Shown here in pieces: positions 51,333 to 61,709 of a DNA stretch of 64,000 nucleotides. The DNA is taken from assembly GCA_011316305.1 (NCBI GenBank), contig SAUG01000055.1:62001-126000 (forward strand), given 5' to 3'. Position numbers and translations under genes: made by a program. Each line of letters starts with the position of its first letter. Position 1 is the first letter of the stretch. The DNA comes from Rusavskia elegans. Taxonomy: Eukaryota; Ascomycota; Lecanoromycetes; Teloschistales; Teloschistaceae. The notes beneath the pieces are model-generated. The model was not told the origin of the DNA, ran no database searches, and worked only from the letters and a program-made list of their open reading frames with translations.

Positions 51333-52121
51333 TCAGCCATATGGATCATACTGCGGCAATTGAGTATCGCTGTTGGTTGTCCGACGCGAGAGTTCTGCCT
51401 CCAACCGTGCGATCTGTAACTGAGCATCCTTCTCGCGCAGCAAGGCATCCTTTTCACGCAATTGAGCTTCTTGGGTAGCAATCTTCTGTTCCAGCAGGCG
51501 AACCTGCAGGCTTTTGGGGCCTCTGGTGGTGCCCGATGACCCAGGTGCGGGGCCATCATGAGACGTTTGATCGCTCGGTGGTGTAGCGGAGGGTGCGGTT
51601 GTAGCCATGGCCTCGCGATGAATGATTCTCTGGACGTTCTTGATGTCGCGTTGATTGACGAAGAGTTTCCTCCCCTGAGCTTCCGCAGCGGACTTCAGGC
51701 TGGTATGGATCTCCGAGGGCTTCCGACCGGCGTCCATGAACTTGCGAATTTCTTCCCTGACCTCCTTGGTCATGTCGGCGCGGCGATGGACGACCAGGTC
51801 CTCGGGTGATGAGGGGCCGTGGTTGTGTTCTCCGTTCTTGATGGTCATTTCCCAGCCGGGAGTATCTTTCTTGCGGACGGCATAGGCATCAAAGGGACAG
51901 CCGCATTTGATAGTGGACGAGTTCCTCTTGCCCTGACCCGAGGACTTTCTGGTGGCGCCCCGAGCGCAGGCCAGGTTGGCTTTGAAGACGACGTCGCCGC
52001 GTTTCTTGGTGCGCAACTTGACGATGGCATAGCCTTGTTCTTTTCCGTGCTTGTTGGCGGCAGCAACGAGGGCGTCGAGAGTCGGGTAGAAATCACCACA
52101 CGGAGGTGGGAGCATGGCCAT
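51333..52121 (-). CDS. Stand-alone FAR1/MULE-type zinc-finger DNA-binding protein with coiled-coil tail (262 aa)
   Basis: A single uninterrupted exon. Residues ~10-105 match the FAR1-like DNA-binding fold of the WRKY-GCM1 class: an F-Y-x-T-x-x-A-L opening, a basic KLRTKKRG strand, a C in NLACARG, then CGCPFDA, and a closing GEHNHGPS His pair that completes a CCHH-type zinc site. A helical region with a DIKNVQRIIHRE segment follows, as between the finger and catalytic domain of Mutator-like transposases. The protein then ends in a Gln/Glu/Arg-rich heptad-like coiled coil with a tandem L-R-E-K-D-A repeat instead of a DDE nuclease. No RIP damage is visible. It is either a domesticated transposase N-terminus, possibly a transcription factor, or a 3'-truncated MULE. 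The ATG at 52121 is the first in frame. Confidence 0.75.
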   Translation of the reverse strand: MAMLPPPCGDFYPTLDALVAAANKHGKEQGYAIVKLRTKKRGDVVFKANLACARGATRKSSGQGKRNSSTIKCGCPFDAYAVRKKDTPGWEMTIKNGEHNHGPSSPEDLVVHRRADMTKEVREEIRKFMDAGRKPSEIHTSLKSAAEAQGRKLFVNQRDIKNVQRIIHREAMATTAPSATPPSDQTSHDGPAPGSSGTTRGPKSLQVRLLEQKIATQEAQLREKDALLREKDAQLQIARLEAELSRRTTNSDTQLPQYDPYG

Positions 52122-53072
52122 TGTGCAGTGTTATGCGGTCAACGTGGAGAGCGTGCGAACGTGGGTGGTGGTCCCACGAGTAGAAACAGTCTGTGGCATT
52201 GGAGTCAATGTTAAGGATTGAAGTGCCACATCTACGTCCAGAGTGCCACGATGCATCTGATGTAATGTTGAGACATCCTTCCTCGTCAGAACGACCAGAC
52301 TTCACTTGCGCTTCGTTCTTTCAGAGAGTCTCAATTGCACTGGTCTCCATCGAGCAACGACAAAGTTATCCCCAGGGTTGAGTAAACACGGAGCCCAGCC
52401 GTCAATCTACAGACGGTGATCCCCGTACCCCGGACATGACGATGCTTACATAAGGAGTCACCTTGGTTAGGTAAGCAGGGGCAAATGGGCAAATAAAGTA
52501 GTAGTACATCAGCGGGACGAAAAAATGGTCGCGTAGAATCAACGCAGCAAGATCAACAACGGATCCTGCCCACACTGTGTTCCTGTCTTCAACTCCTGGC
52601 AGGTCACACAGCGTGACGTCGACAGTCGCGTTGCCTACGCGGGCATATGAAGAGATGAGGCTCAAAATACGCAAGGCTTCCAGGAAAATGGAGTATCAGG
52701 CAAACGGCATTAGTATCTCGACTGTTCCGAGGGCTCTCGACTTACTCTACGGCGGCAGTGGCTTTGGTGTGATTCGTATTGGCGCGGCTACTCTACACTC
52801 CATTGCCTTTACAGGGAGCTATGCCATGTCGTGAGGCTCTGGGACGGTGGCATGCCGCTCGCCTGCTTTTCCAAGGCTACCAACTGTACAATGCATCTCA
52901 TAGTACGGCAGAATTGCACTCGGTAATGCAGCAATCGTGTCATGGTAATGAAACGCCGGGTAAGTCTTCTGTTTGCTCTCCAACCGACGGGACATCCTAC
53001 CAACATACTATCCAACTTTGGGGCGAACTCACAGTCTGGCAGCACTCGTAGAAACAACAACTGTCTGTTATC
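52122..53072. other. Intergenic region, no gene confidently supported
   Basis: About 0.95 kb of normal composition. A 90-codon - strand frame (52402-52674) contains LCDLPGVEDRN, which recalls a GTPase DxxG loop, but no P-loop or other motif accompanies it. I treat it as unproven. The FAR1-type gene promoter should lie at its left edge. Confidence 0.4.
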
Positions 53073-53537
53073 ATGTCTTTCATCGTTCCTGGCTCCTCAG
53101 CAGCCCTCGTATACGCTCTCTGTGCTATACTGCTGACTCTGCTGCTCTTTCTCTTGCTGAGGCTTTACACGCACAGAAGCCATTTCCTACGAATGAGGAG
53201 ACAAGGTTTAGTATGATGGGCTCGGCCGGAGACGTTCATTCCCGACCGATGGCTTGTGGGCCCTGAGGATCCTTTGTATCCGATCAAGGGCGCATGGCGG
53301 CTGTTTGAGTACGGGCCCAGAAACTGCATCGGCCATGAGCTCGCAATGATGGAATTGAAGGTTGCAATGGTGTTTGTGCTGCACACATTCGACGTTGAAG
53401 TGGCTTACGCGCAATTCGATCTTGAAAACCCCAGGAACCCCAATACGGTGAGCGGCGAGCGGGCATATCAACTCACTCTCGCTGGCCCTAGCGATGGGCT
53501 TACTTGCAAATTCAAAGTAAAGCAATCTACGGCTTGA
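53073..53537 (+). pseudogene. Cytochrome P450 remnant: N-terminal anchor joined to heme-binding C-terminus
   Basis: One frame starts with a microsomal-type anchor (MSFIVPGSSAALVYALCAIL, Leu-rich TM, then R-L-Y-x-x-R and LRMRRQGL, the usual lead into the Pro-rich hinge). It meets a TGA at 53214-53216 and continues in the same frame as WARPETFIPDRW, the PERF-region motif, followed by FEYGPRNCIG (53304-53333), the FxxGxRxCxG heme-thiolate signature with its Cys. About 350-400 residues that carry helices A-K and the ExxR motif are missing between the two. No intron could restore them within 465 bp. A P450 is normally ~500 aa; this one cannot fold. Confidence 0.85.
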
Positions 53538-54656
53538 CTCCCGCAACGTATGGGTATGTGTCCTCTTTTCGTTTCGAGCAACAAGCTTCGCTTTCCCGCT
53601 GAGAAGAAGGGGTTTGGCCGAAAAGACAGCTGGTCAAGCTCGTAGCAGAGAGTCTCTTTGGAGCGATCATGCTGACCAGAAATTTGTTACAGTCGGGTTT
53701 CAGCGTGATGGTTCAACGATACCTTCTCCAGGAAGAGTAAAAAGCAAACCACCATGGTGAAGTCAGCCGTCAAAGATACATGGTCGATAGCCCGTTTCTT
53801 ATACAGCTTACCTACTCTTAGAAAGCTGGGAGTAATTCTCGTAATGAATAATTCCCGGTGGCCTGTGGTTCAGCCGCCTGTAACGTAGATCTGCGTCACT
53901 GGATCCCTTGAAGTATGTTGGTTGCCTCCTCGCTGTAGGAGGTGGAATAAGCCTTAACGAAGGATGAGTACAGAAATTTAATCCGTTCAAACTTGTTTCG
54001 CATACAACAATTGGAGGGTTCAGACTCTTTGCTCGCTGCACCTAACTTGAGGAGATCAACAACATGCGAGGCCACGAGGGCTGGATGGAAACCTCTTTCC
54101 ATGTTCCTATCGAGGGGGTGTGCAGGCTCATGCCACCCATGGTACAGTCCAAACTGCATGCAAGCGCCGCAATCGCCATTTCCACGGCGCCGGTTCAAAA
54201 ACATTGCCTGCACGAGCGGCGTACGCCTAATACCCAAAGTAGCCAGAAAGCTGCATTTGCAGTTGCTTTGTAGGCAGACACCTTCTTTGATGCAACCTCT
54301 TACGCAACTACTGATGGCCATGCATATGAAATTGAGAGCTGTGCTTGCCTTGATCAGCTCTTTCGTGGATTTACCTACTTGTGCCCGATACTGGCTGCTG
54401 CGCCGCCAGGACATGATCTCGATCCTGCGGGCCCATGTCACTATTCCATACTGGACAGGCGATGCAGTATTTTCTGTGCGTGGACGATAAAGAGGATGCG
54501 TGGGAAGGTGCCTGCACGGCTTATCATTCACAGAATCGCGAGGTTATAGTATATGTGTCTGCCCTCTCTCACGTCAAAGATACGCACTTGCTGCCAGACT
54601 TTGCCGCCAGATATATCAACCATCTCGACACAGCCTTTACAGGATATCCCTCTACA
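53538..54656. other. Intergenic, no gene supported
   Basis: About 1.1 kb. Overlapping frames on both strands (53896-54531 on -, 53993-54490 on +) have no convincing domain. The - frame has a Cys cluster (SSCVRGCIKEGVCLQSNCKC) that recalls a CFEM core, but the spacing does not fit. Confidence 0.4.
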
Positions 54657-56195
54657 ATGGAGCAGTTGGATCCAAATACGCCTGCCGCGCCGCCTCCACC
54701 TGGTGTTGTTCCCAAATTCAAAGCTCCATCCCGCGCTGGGGCAGTGCTTACTACGAGCGTTACCATCACGGCTTTGATGGTAATCTTTATCGGCTTGCGA
54801 CTACACTCGAGGACGAGATACGCGAAGCGGCTTGGCTCCGATGATTGTGAGTCTCCCATGAAGGAATTCACCTGTGAGGGGACTGAATCCAAGCAGACAC
54901 GTGTGTTGCTGCGGCAGTAAGTAAAGGACGCTCGGCTCCGTTGAAGTCTCTTGTTCTGAGTTGCATTCTCAGATAATCTCGATCGCTTATACAGTGATGA
55001 CTATCATCTGTCAGTCTTTCCACATTTACAGGTTAAAAGTCACCATGCTCACATACACCTAGCGACCGAAAGTGGGTACGGACATCTGTGGGACTATCCT
55101 ATTCGCACATTCAACAAAAGCTACTTCCAGGTAGGCTTGGTCCCACGATGACACGGGCAAGGAAATGCAAACACTTACAGCATGCTGACGAGATCGCGTC
55201 CTCAGAGAGTCAATGCAGTCCAGGGGTTGTACCCGCTACTAATTCTACTAACGAAGGTCTCACTTTTTCTACTTTATTATCGAGTCTTTTCTCTAGATCG
55301 CCGCACCAGACTGTTGATTCATGCCGGCATTGGTGTCAACGCTTTATTCTACGCTATCAGTTTCGCGCTCATCCTCTACTTTTGCAGCCCGGGCCCTGGT
55401 CAGAATCTTGTCCAGATTTTTGCCGCCAGTCCTCATTGTGTAATTGATGCAAGAAATCTCGGCATAATCCAGGCCTCTTTCAACGTCGTGAGCGACGTCT
55501 ACTTACTCGGTACACCTCTGCCAATAATTTCGAAGCTCCAGCTTTCCAGACAGAAGAAGATTGGTGTGACCGCCATCTTTATGACTGCGTCGTTGTGGGT
55601 TGAGTCTACAGCCTGATTGATACATATACCCACTGACCTCTGTTTAGCGCTGTCATCTGCAGCATCCTGAACCTCTACTATCGTGTCTTGAATGTTCGAA
55701 CACCGGACTTTCGCTGGGCGATCGTACCTGTGTATATTACCTCGTGAGCTTTGAGCATCCCAGCTCCTGTGGAAAAGTACTAAAAAGTCCAGGGACGTCG
55801 AGATAAAGGTTGGCATCATGTGTGGATGCTTTCCTGCTCTGCCTCCCATCTTACGCAGCCTTCGCTTGAGAGCAGGGCACTTAAAATTCTCGGACTCTCC
55901 AGTTTTGAAATGGCTACATGTCGGTAGTGACGCGAGTGAGACTAAGTCGGAGCGAAGTGGAAAGATGAGACTCGTCCTCGGCTCCCAGATCAAGGGGAAG
56001 GGTCATTTCTTCACCATGAGAAGCCTTTTCAACAGTCGCGAGACTGATGATGCTACTTCGGTCAACCTAAGTCTTGAAGATCGCCGGCCTCCTGGACTGG
56101 CTTTCTCTACGAGACCAAGCCAAACAGACATGGAGCCGGGCTTGTTCGTCGGTTTCGATGGGGTAGCTTCCGTGAGAGAACGAATGGAGGCTTGA
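54657..56195 (+). CDS. Fungal rhodopsin-domain (Pth11/SAT4-like) seven-TM protein, multi-exon
   Basis: Exons: 54657-54846, about 54973-55130, 55206-55594, 55648-55743 and 55793-56195, with GT...AG introns of 49-126 bp and CTGAC/CTAA branch sites. The product shows the family order: TM1 (TTSVTITALMVIFIGLRLHS) and LGSDD, ESGYGHLWDYP, LYPLLILLTKVSLFLLYYRVF, TM segments to LPIISKLQLSRQKKIGV, FAVICSILNLYYRVL, PVYITSDVEIKVGIMCGCFP, and a ~125-residue polar tail. In exon 2 the phase-correct frame is not hydrophobic where TM2 belongs. Another frame reads IISIAYTVMTIICQ, so an extra small intron (55009-55061) or a frame error is likely there. It is a membrane protein of unknown ligand, with related proteins implicated in surface sensing. 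It is related in family to the broken gene at 49960. Confidence 0.72.
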
Positions 56196-56779
56196 GGGAA
56201 GCTTGACTTTGAACTGACAGGGCGATGCGGTTCTAAAATTTGTTCATTACTGCTTGTTCCTTTGCTTGGACCCGACATATTGTTCCTTCAGTCCTGAGCT
56301 TGTTTAGATAGCAACCGTGTTGGAGGAATTAGCCGGCTTTGTGACATGGAGAAAAAGCAAGAGCTGCGGCTGAATGATGATTTTGATCCATTCCTATTCT
56401 ATACTCATTGACAATCCATAAAAGTGGTTGTCTAGGGTCACCGCAACGCTACCTTCCAACTTGATTCATACGATGGACAACCCCCTGATGGCACCAAGAG
56501 CCTTCAGAAGAACAGCCCCCGTAATATGCTTCTGTTGTCTGGTATATCGGACAAGCTATCCAATTTACACGAAAGGGAAGTCTTTTACCTGCTATACTGA
56601 CTGCAAACATCGCAATTACCATGCTCATATCCCCAAAAGCTACCTTGAGGAGTAAATACCCAAGTAAGCTGCGCACCGCCTACATATGCAAAGAAGCCGC
56701 CTGATGTTCTGGGTACTGCCGCAAGAACAAGGGGGAATATCTTCCAAAGCATTGGTCTGGTACAATAAAAGCGTCTTCT
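56196..56779. other. Gene-flank sequence with a possible degraded gene end
   Basis: About 0.6 kb of normal composition. Short frames on both strands (56428-56655 on +, 56449-56676 on -) show hydrophobic stretches but no family I can name. Confidence 0.35.
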
Positions 56780-57372
56780 GCTACTGCCTTATATAATACT
56801 ATACGAGTACTCTTGTTTATATAAGCCTACGCTTTAAAATCGATACCGCGGATATCTAGAAATCGAACTTCGGTCCGCTTTTAAAAAAGCTATAATTTAT
56901 AGCGATTCTAGAGGTAAATAACTTTACTATATTTTATTATATAGCTTTTACTATATCTTTTATATTAATTTACTATTCATCCGGCTAGTATATTCTAATA
57001 TTAGTATTTCTATTCTAAACTTTTTATTATTTCCGATTTTACCGTTTTTTATATTTATTATACTAAATAGAGATCTATTATAGTACGCTATCTAAATAAA
57101 TATTTCTTTTATTTTTTTCTTTTTCAGTTTTATATATTATTTTATTATCTATTCTATTACATTTATTTAGTACTTTTTCCATCCCGCGTTTAAATACTAG
57201 TACGTTTAAATACTAAATATTATTATTAAAAATAATATCTAGACTATTTACTATTTAGCGTGGTATTTAATATAGAAACTATTTCGATATCTGTCTATAT
57301 AGGTTTATATTATTAGATTCGATAGATACTAGTATTTTTAATATAGTCCTCGCCGGCTTTTACTTATCTAAT
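56780..57372. repeat. Small RIP-like AT-rich scar
   Basis: About 0.6 kb of abruptly AT-rich sequence without coding frames inside an otherwise normal island. Composition resembles the large transposon blocks. No terminal repeats found, so the element type is unknown. Its right edge carries the stop codon of the ankyrin gene. Confidence 0.55.
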
Positions 57373-57374
57373 AT

Positions 57375-58085
57375 CTATAGTAAGCAGAGGGACAAGGTCC
57401 TGCTATTCAGTCTGGTTTTTATACTGGCACGCTGCTCGCTGGGATCACTGAACCACGTTTGAGGGTAGCTGACCAGGACAAAGACTAGCTTGAGAGGAAA
57501 TTGGTGTATTGCCATCAAAGCCATGGTCCAGAAAATGACAACAATGTTAATTTGCTGTGCCGTGATGGGCCTGTTTCCCTCCAAAAGGCAACAAAATGGA
57601 TGTTTGCGATAACGAGGCTTTTTATGAATGAATTCCGGAGAGCGGACGTCGGTGCCAGAGTCGAGGAGTAGCTTCACAACAGTCAGATTGGCCGCAAATG
57701 CCGCGCTATGCAAAGGCGGCTCGTTCTCAGAATCCTGTAAGTCGACGTCGGCACCATGCGCGAGAAGCATTTGGACTGCTTCGACCTGTCCGTGGAGTGC
57801 GGCTAGATGCAAGGCTGAACGGCGTCGTAGACTATTTGGTGATATGTAGGCTTGCAGAACCTTGATGTCTAGCGAGAGTTTCAAAGCGGCTCGCAAGTGT
57901 CCGATATGGCCTTCGACGGCGGCAGTGAATAACTCATCGTGATCTGCACCATATGTTGGAGCAAAGAATTCATCTTGCTGCATTCGAAGGTAGCTACGCC
58001 AGTTCACTCTCTTGTTGATGGAAGTTTGAGGTACACACAGCCTTGGTGGTTGGTGCGAGCGGCGTTGGGTATCGATCTTGGACAC
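57375..58085 (-). CDS. Ankyrin-repeat protein, 3' end disrupted (236 aa as it stands)
   Basis: Residues ~50-70 (DELFTAAVEGHIGHLRAALK), ~88-118 (RSALHLAALHGQVEAVQMLL with HGADVDLQD) and ~120-147 (PPLHSAAFAANLTVVKLLLD then SGTDV) are ankyrin repeats, a protein-binding scaffold with no catalytic site. After residue ~150 the ankyrin pattern fails in this frame. A neighbouring frame gives GFDGNTPISSQ near 57,500-57,530, the start of another repeat, so a frameshift has probably cut the array. The stop lies in the AT-rich scar, and a longer ancestor ran past 57,370. The first ATG (58085) gives a basic N-terminus; the ATG at 57983 (MQQDEFFAPTYG) is also plausible. Confidence 0.65.
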   Translation of the reverse strand: MSKIDTQRRSHQPPRLCVPQTSINKRVNWRSYLRMQQDEFFAPTYGADHDELFTAAVEGHIGHLRAALKLSLDIKVLQAYISPNSLRRRSALHLAALHGQVEAVQMLLAHGADVDLQDSENEPPLHSAAFAANLTVVKLLLDSGTDVRSPEFIHKKPRYRKHPFCCLLEGNRPITAQQINIVVIFWTMALMAIHQFPLKLVFVLVSYPQTWFSDPSEQRASIKTRLNSRTLSLCLL

Positions 58086-58999
58086 AATTTGTACAGCTAC
58101 GACATTAGATCGGCGGCTGTTGCTTTGTTGTTGTTCCCTTGGAGGTGAGCTTGTGTGTCATGTCCCTTTTGGTGCTTGAATTTGCTGACTGTAGCGGCTA
58201 TTTTATCCGTAATGGTTTGAAATTTACACCGTTACACCTCGACAGTACGAAGCATTCAGGTACTATTGGACAGAGTTGTCAACCAGTAAAACAGTAGGCC
58301 CTTGACGTGACGGATACGATGTAGGGCAGGTATTTCGATACCTCCTAGATCTGATTTTGCCTGCTGGGGCTACCCGGGCGGCAGAGGAGAGCGCCAAGCG
58401 ATTAGATAAGCGCGTCGGACATAAATGACGCGTCTCGGAATTAACCACCGTGCATACAATATACGAGCCTGTCGCTATCTCGGACGTTGATTGGTGGGGG
58501 CAGACTCGAGTTTTCATGCCAAGTGCGGGAAATCACGTGAGGTAGCATCTTGGCGCTTTACGGATACCAATCATTTAAAGCTTGTTTTTACTCTGGTATA
58601 AGTAAGTTAAAGTAAGTTGGTGGTCACTCCCTGGTCACTTCGTTTCAAAGAGGATCAAAGCTGAGTGGTCACTGGTGCTATCTCGCATCAAATACAACGA
58701 TCTTTTAATACTTTATGGGCCTCGGCTTCTAATCTGTAGTCGCGATCGGCTGTCGGTCATCGTTTTCAGAGTGAGTGAATGAGGACTGCCTAAATCTGGC
58801 TGAAGGCCCTTACTCATCCACGAGCCAGCAATCCTTCGAAAAACAAGTCCTGTTAGCAACCTGTGTTACGCACTTTCACTCTGCTGACGTGGCGCATAAG
58901 CAGTACGATACCCTTCGTCCAGGTAGCGACTGTTGTACACACAGCCTTTCGTTTGACTTTCGACACAACTAGCCATTCTCTTCCTCGACATCAAGCAGG
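58086..58999. promoter_or_regulatory. Shared upstream region of two divergent genes
   Basis: About 0.9 kb between the ankyrin gene (- strand) and the 709-aa protein gene (+ strand). It should hold both promoters. It contains tandem TAAGTTAAAGTAAGTTGGTGG and GGTCACT words near 58,600-58,670, the latter three times (58623, 58633, 58666). No gene seen; the - frame 58263-58517 has no domain. Confidence 0.4.
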
Positions 59000-61273
59000 A
59001 TGGGGCAGCATCACCAGGTATTTGTTATTGCCCGCATCAACGGCCGCTACCGTCAATTGTGTGCCATCTATCAACAGTGGCTTTATCGCTATACGGCCTT
59101 GCGTCGTTGCCGGGACACTCTCAATATCCTCGGCAACACCACCAATCGCATACCTATTCAACAAGAGCTCATCGCCGCCTCCAAGAAAGATGACGACTTC
59201 TGGCTTGTTCGCGACCGCAACAAGAATGACCACGTGCCTTTTCCCTTCATCATGACTTGCCTTATCACAGGCTCGTCTTTCAACGTCGATGGATATTACC
59301 ATGGTGTGTCGGTTGAGCCTTTCTATATGGCGTATAATGAAGGAGATTATAATGGTATGTCGCCTGCCTGTACATCCATCACTCTGCTTGCCGGGAATGG
59401 GTTGCCTATACACCGGTATAACATCTTAATCGCTTGGCACGGATGCCCATCCCATCACTCAAAGGGATAGCTCAGCTTGATTGACGTGCTGTGTTCAGGT
59501 ATTACCATCTTTGATATCAGCGAGCCCGACAACGTCCGCTATTGCTTCGTCGACTTCATGGGCATGGAGAGCGAGCGCGAAGTCGAGCTCAATACACTCC
59601 TCTCCGCTCGTACTTACCTCGAAGCCTATTACGTGCTGGACGAGTCCAACGATGAAGCCGGCTTGCTGCCTCTACTCGAGAGCTTCCAAGGCAGAAATCT
59701 CGTCACTGAAAATGCACCCGTGGAGACCTGGCCGGACGGAGCCTGGGACCATCGAAGCCCTAGCAGCGACGCTGACGCCCGTTCCAATCTGGACACGGCA
59801 GATCCACCCGACCTTGGAGGTTTGAATGTTACTGATGGACCTGGCGACCGCTCGGCTGCCATGGCAAATGCAGGTGAATCCAATGAATCAGTACCAGAGG
59901 GCAAGCCAAAAAGCCTGAGAGACCAAGCCATGAACCGACTGCTGGATGTGTTGTTGGATCCTTCTCAACAGGATGTCCTAGGCTTGATAGCTGAAGCAGA
60001 TCACCTTCACGACTTTATTCCAAATTTACGGCAACGCTTGTACAACCAAGCCTCTGCTCTGAAACCTTCAGCCGCTAACATCAGCTTGCTCCACAAGGCT
60101 TTGGAGGGGGCGACCATAGTCGATCTTAGCCCCTTCACCGCATTGACCGCCGAGCATCTCTCTACACTTGTTGCTCAGCTACAAAAGGGTCATGGCAGCA
60201 TGAAGGTGCTGAATTTGTCGAATATGCCAGACCTCACGGAATCCGATCTCGAGGTGATTTTGAACATTGGTAATGGTAGTAAAACCCCCTCGATCACTGC
60301 TATCATCATCCTAGAAACCCCCAAGATCTCACTTGAGTTCGCCTCACATCACCTGGGAAACTACGATGTCTACCATTCTGAGCTTTTCCGGCGACCACTA
60401 TACAACCCACATGATAGCTTTCCACCTCCCTATGACAATAGTAGGTCGCTGTTGCCAGCATTGCAATTTGAGGCGCCGGATAGTATATCACAACTCGTAT
60501 TGGTCGGCATCGCTCGTGCGCAAAGCTGCGATGTGAAATTGCGACTGGAAGATGGCTATTTCGACTGGAGTAGCATGAAGTTTTCAACTCAAGCATATAG
60601 CCGCTATGAAGTCGATCCAGCCATCGGCTACACGAACTTCCTGCTCGACATCCCACTACCCGTCAGCAAGACAATTCAAAGCTTGCGGCGGCTCCTTCAA
60701 TACATGCCATCGGGGCAAACGTACACATTTGAAAGCTGCTTTACGTGGGCGGCCCGCTGCTTCGCCACTACCTCGGTCCTTGACGATGACGGTTACAGCG
60801 TTGGTCCACTAAGCCCAACGCTGTCTGAAGATAAACAACGGTTTAGACAACCAAAGATCGAACGCGGCAAAAATCAGTATCTAAAACCAGGTCGTTGGGC
60901 AATCGTTCTCATCCACGAAGCCTTCGATGCCGATGACCAAGCCCACCTAGACGAGCAGGCTGTCGGGGTGTTCGGTGAACCTGAGGACACGGCACGTGCT
61001 TTCAAGCCCTTGAAACGCTTACGGTACATGCTAGCGCAAGCGATTCCGAAACCGGAGTCTTCGGGACCACGGTTTCTACTCAAAGATGTACCGGGGTTTA
61101 TCAAACACGTCTTGACAGATGATCCAGGCCGGGTCGAAAAGATGAATACATGGTGGGCGAAGGAAAGCTCGGCTTTACCAGCTGAGACGGGCTACTACGA
61201 TGACAGCGATGCGCATGCCATTTTGGACCGTGTGTATTCAAAGGAAGGATTTGGCGGAGGGGTTTCGGTCTAG
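59000..61273 (+). CDS. Conserved-looking protein of unknown function, 709 aa, two exons
   Basis: Exons 59000-59354 and 59499-61273 join across a 144-bp intron (GTATGT...TTCAG) to give 709 residues with no break; codon phase matches exactly. The N-terminus (MGQHHQVFVIARINGRYRQL, then Q-Q-W-L-Y and R-I-P-I-Q-Q-E-L) is a globular, non-secreted domain. Residues ~190-250 are acidic and Pro/Ser-rich, probably disordered. Around residues 330-400 leucine-rich-repeat-like lines occur (TIVDLSPFTALTAEHLSTLV, MKVLNLSNMPDLTESDLEVIL), followed by a large C-terminal domain of unknown type. There is no signal peptide or TM helix. Function not recognised; a scaffold or regulatory role is only inference from the LRR-like part. 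Confidence 0.8.
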
Positions 61274-61709
61274 AACCTACCTGATGGATGTCTTTTACGA
61301 TGAGATGAGCGTGATGAACGTTGCTGGGTCTTGGGGTGAATAAAAGCCAAGTGTAGTGCCTTACCTGGCAAGGACTGATGAGAACATCAGTTGAGGTAAT
61401 GGGCTCTACCTTTTCGTGTAGTCCTGCCTATCGAATGCGTGGAGATTAGACGGTAAGCCAGCCTCAACTATTCGATAGCTACGCAGCGATAGCTGTACTC
61501 TTGATGCGGAAGCTGGACGCTCTCGAAATCATCTTTGTTACTGCGAACCACTGGCAGCCCTCTTGCTATCTAGTGCTACTACAGTCGAGATGTCGAAATG
61601 TAGAACCGATATATCGACTTCCTGCACTACGGCACCCGGTCTTCTTTATAGGCGCGACTGCCGCGATCCCTTCCGAACGTCGACTCATTATTGAATCCTT
61701 CATCCTGGC
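61274..61709. other. Intergenic, no gene
   Basis: About 0.4 kb holding the 3' end of the 709-aa gene and the upstream region of the F-box-like gene. Confidence 0.45.

Noticed and set aside
52402..52674. Possible GTPase fragment (LCDLPGVEDRN) on the - strand
   Set aside because: A single DxxG-like motif without P-loop or NKxD; the + strand is equally open there.
53896..54531. CFEM-domain protein on the - strand suggested by SSCVRGCIKEGVC
   Set aside because: Cys spacing does not fit CFEM, no signal peptide, and the opposite strand is also open.
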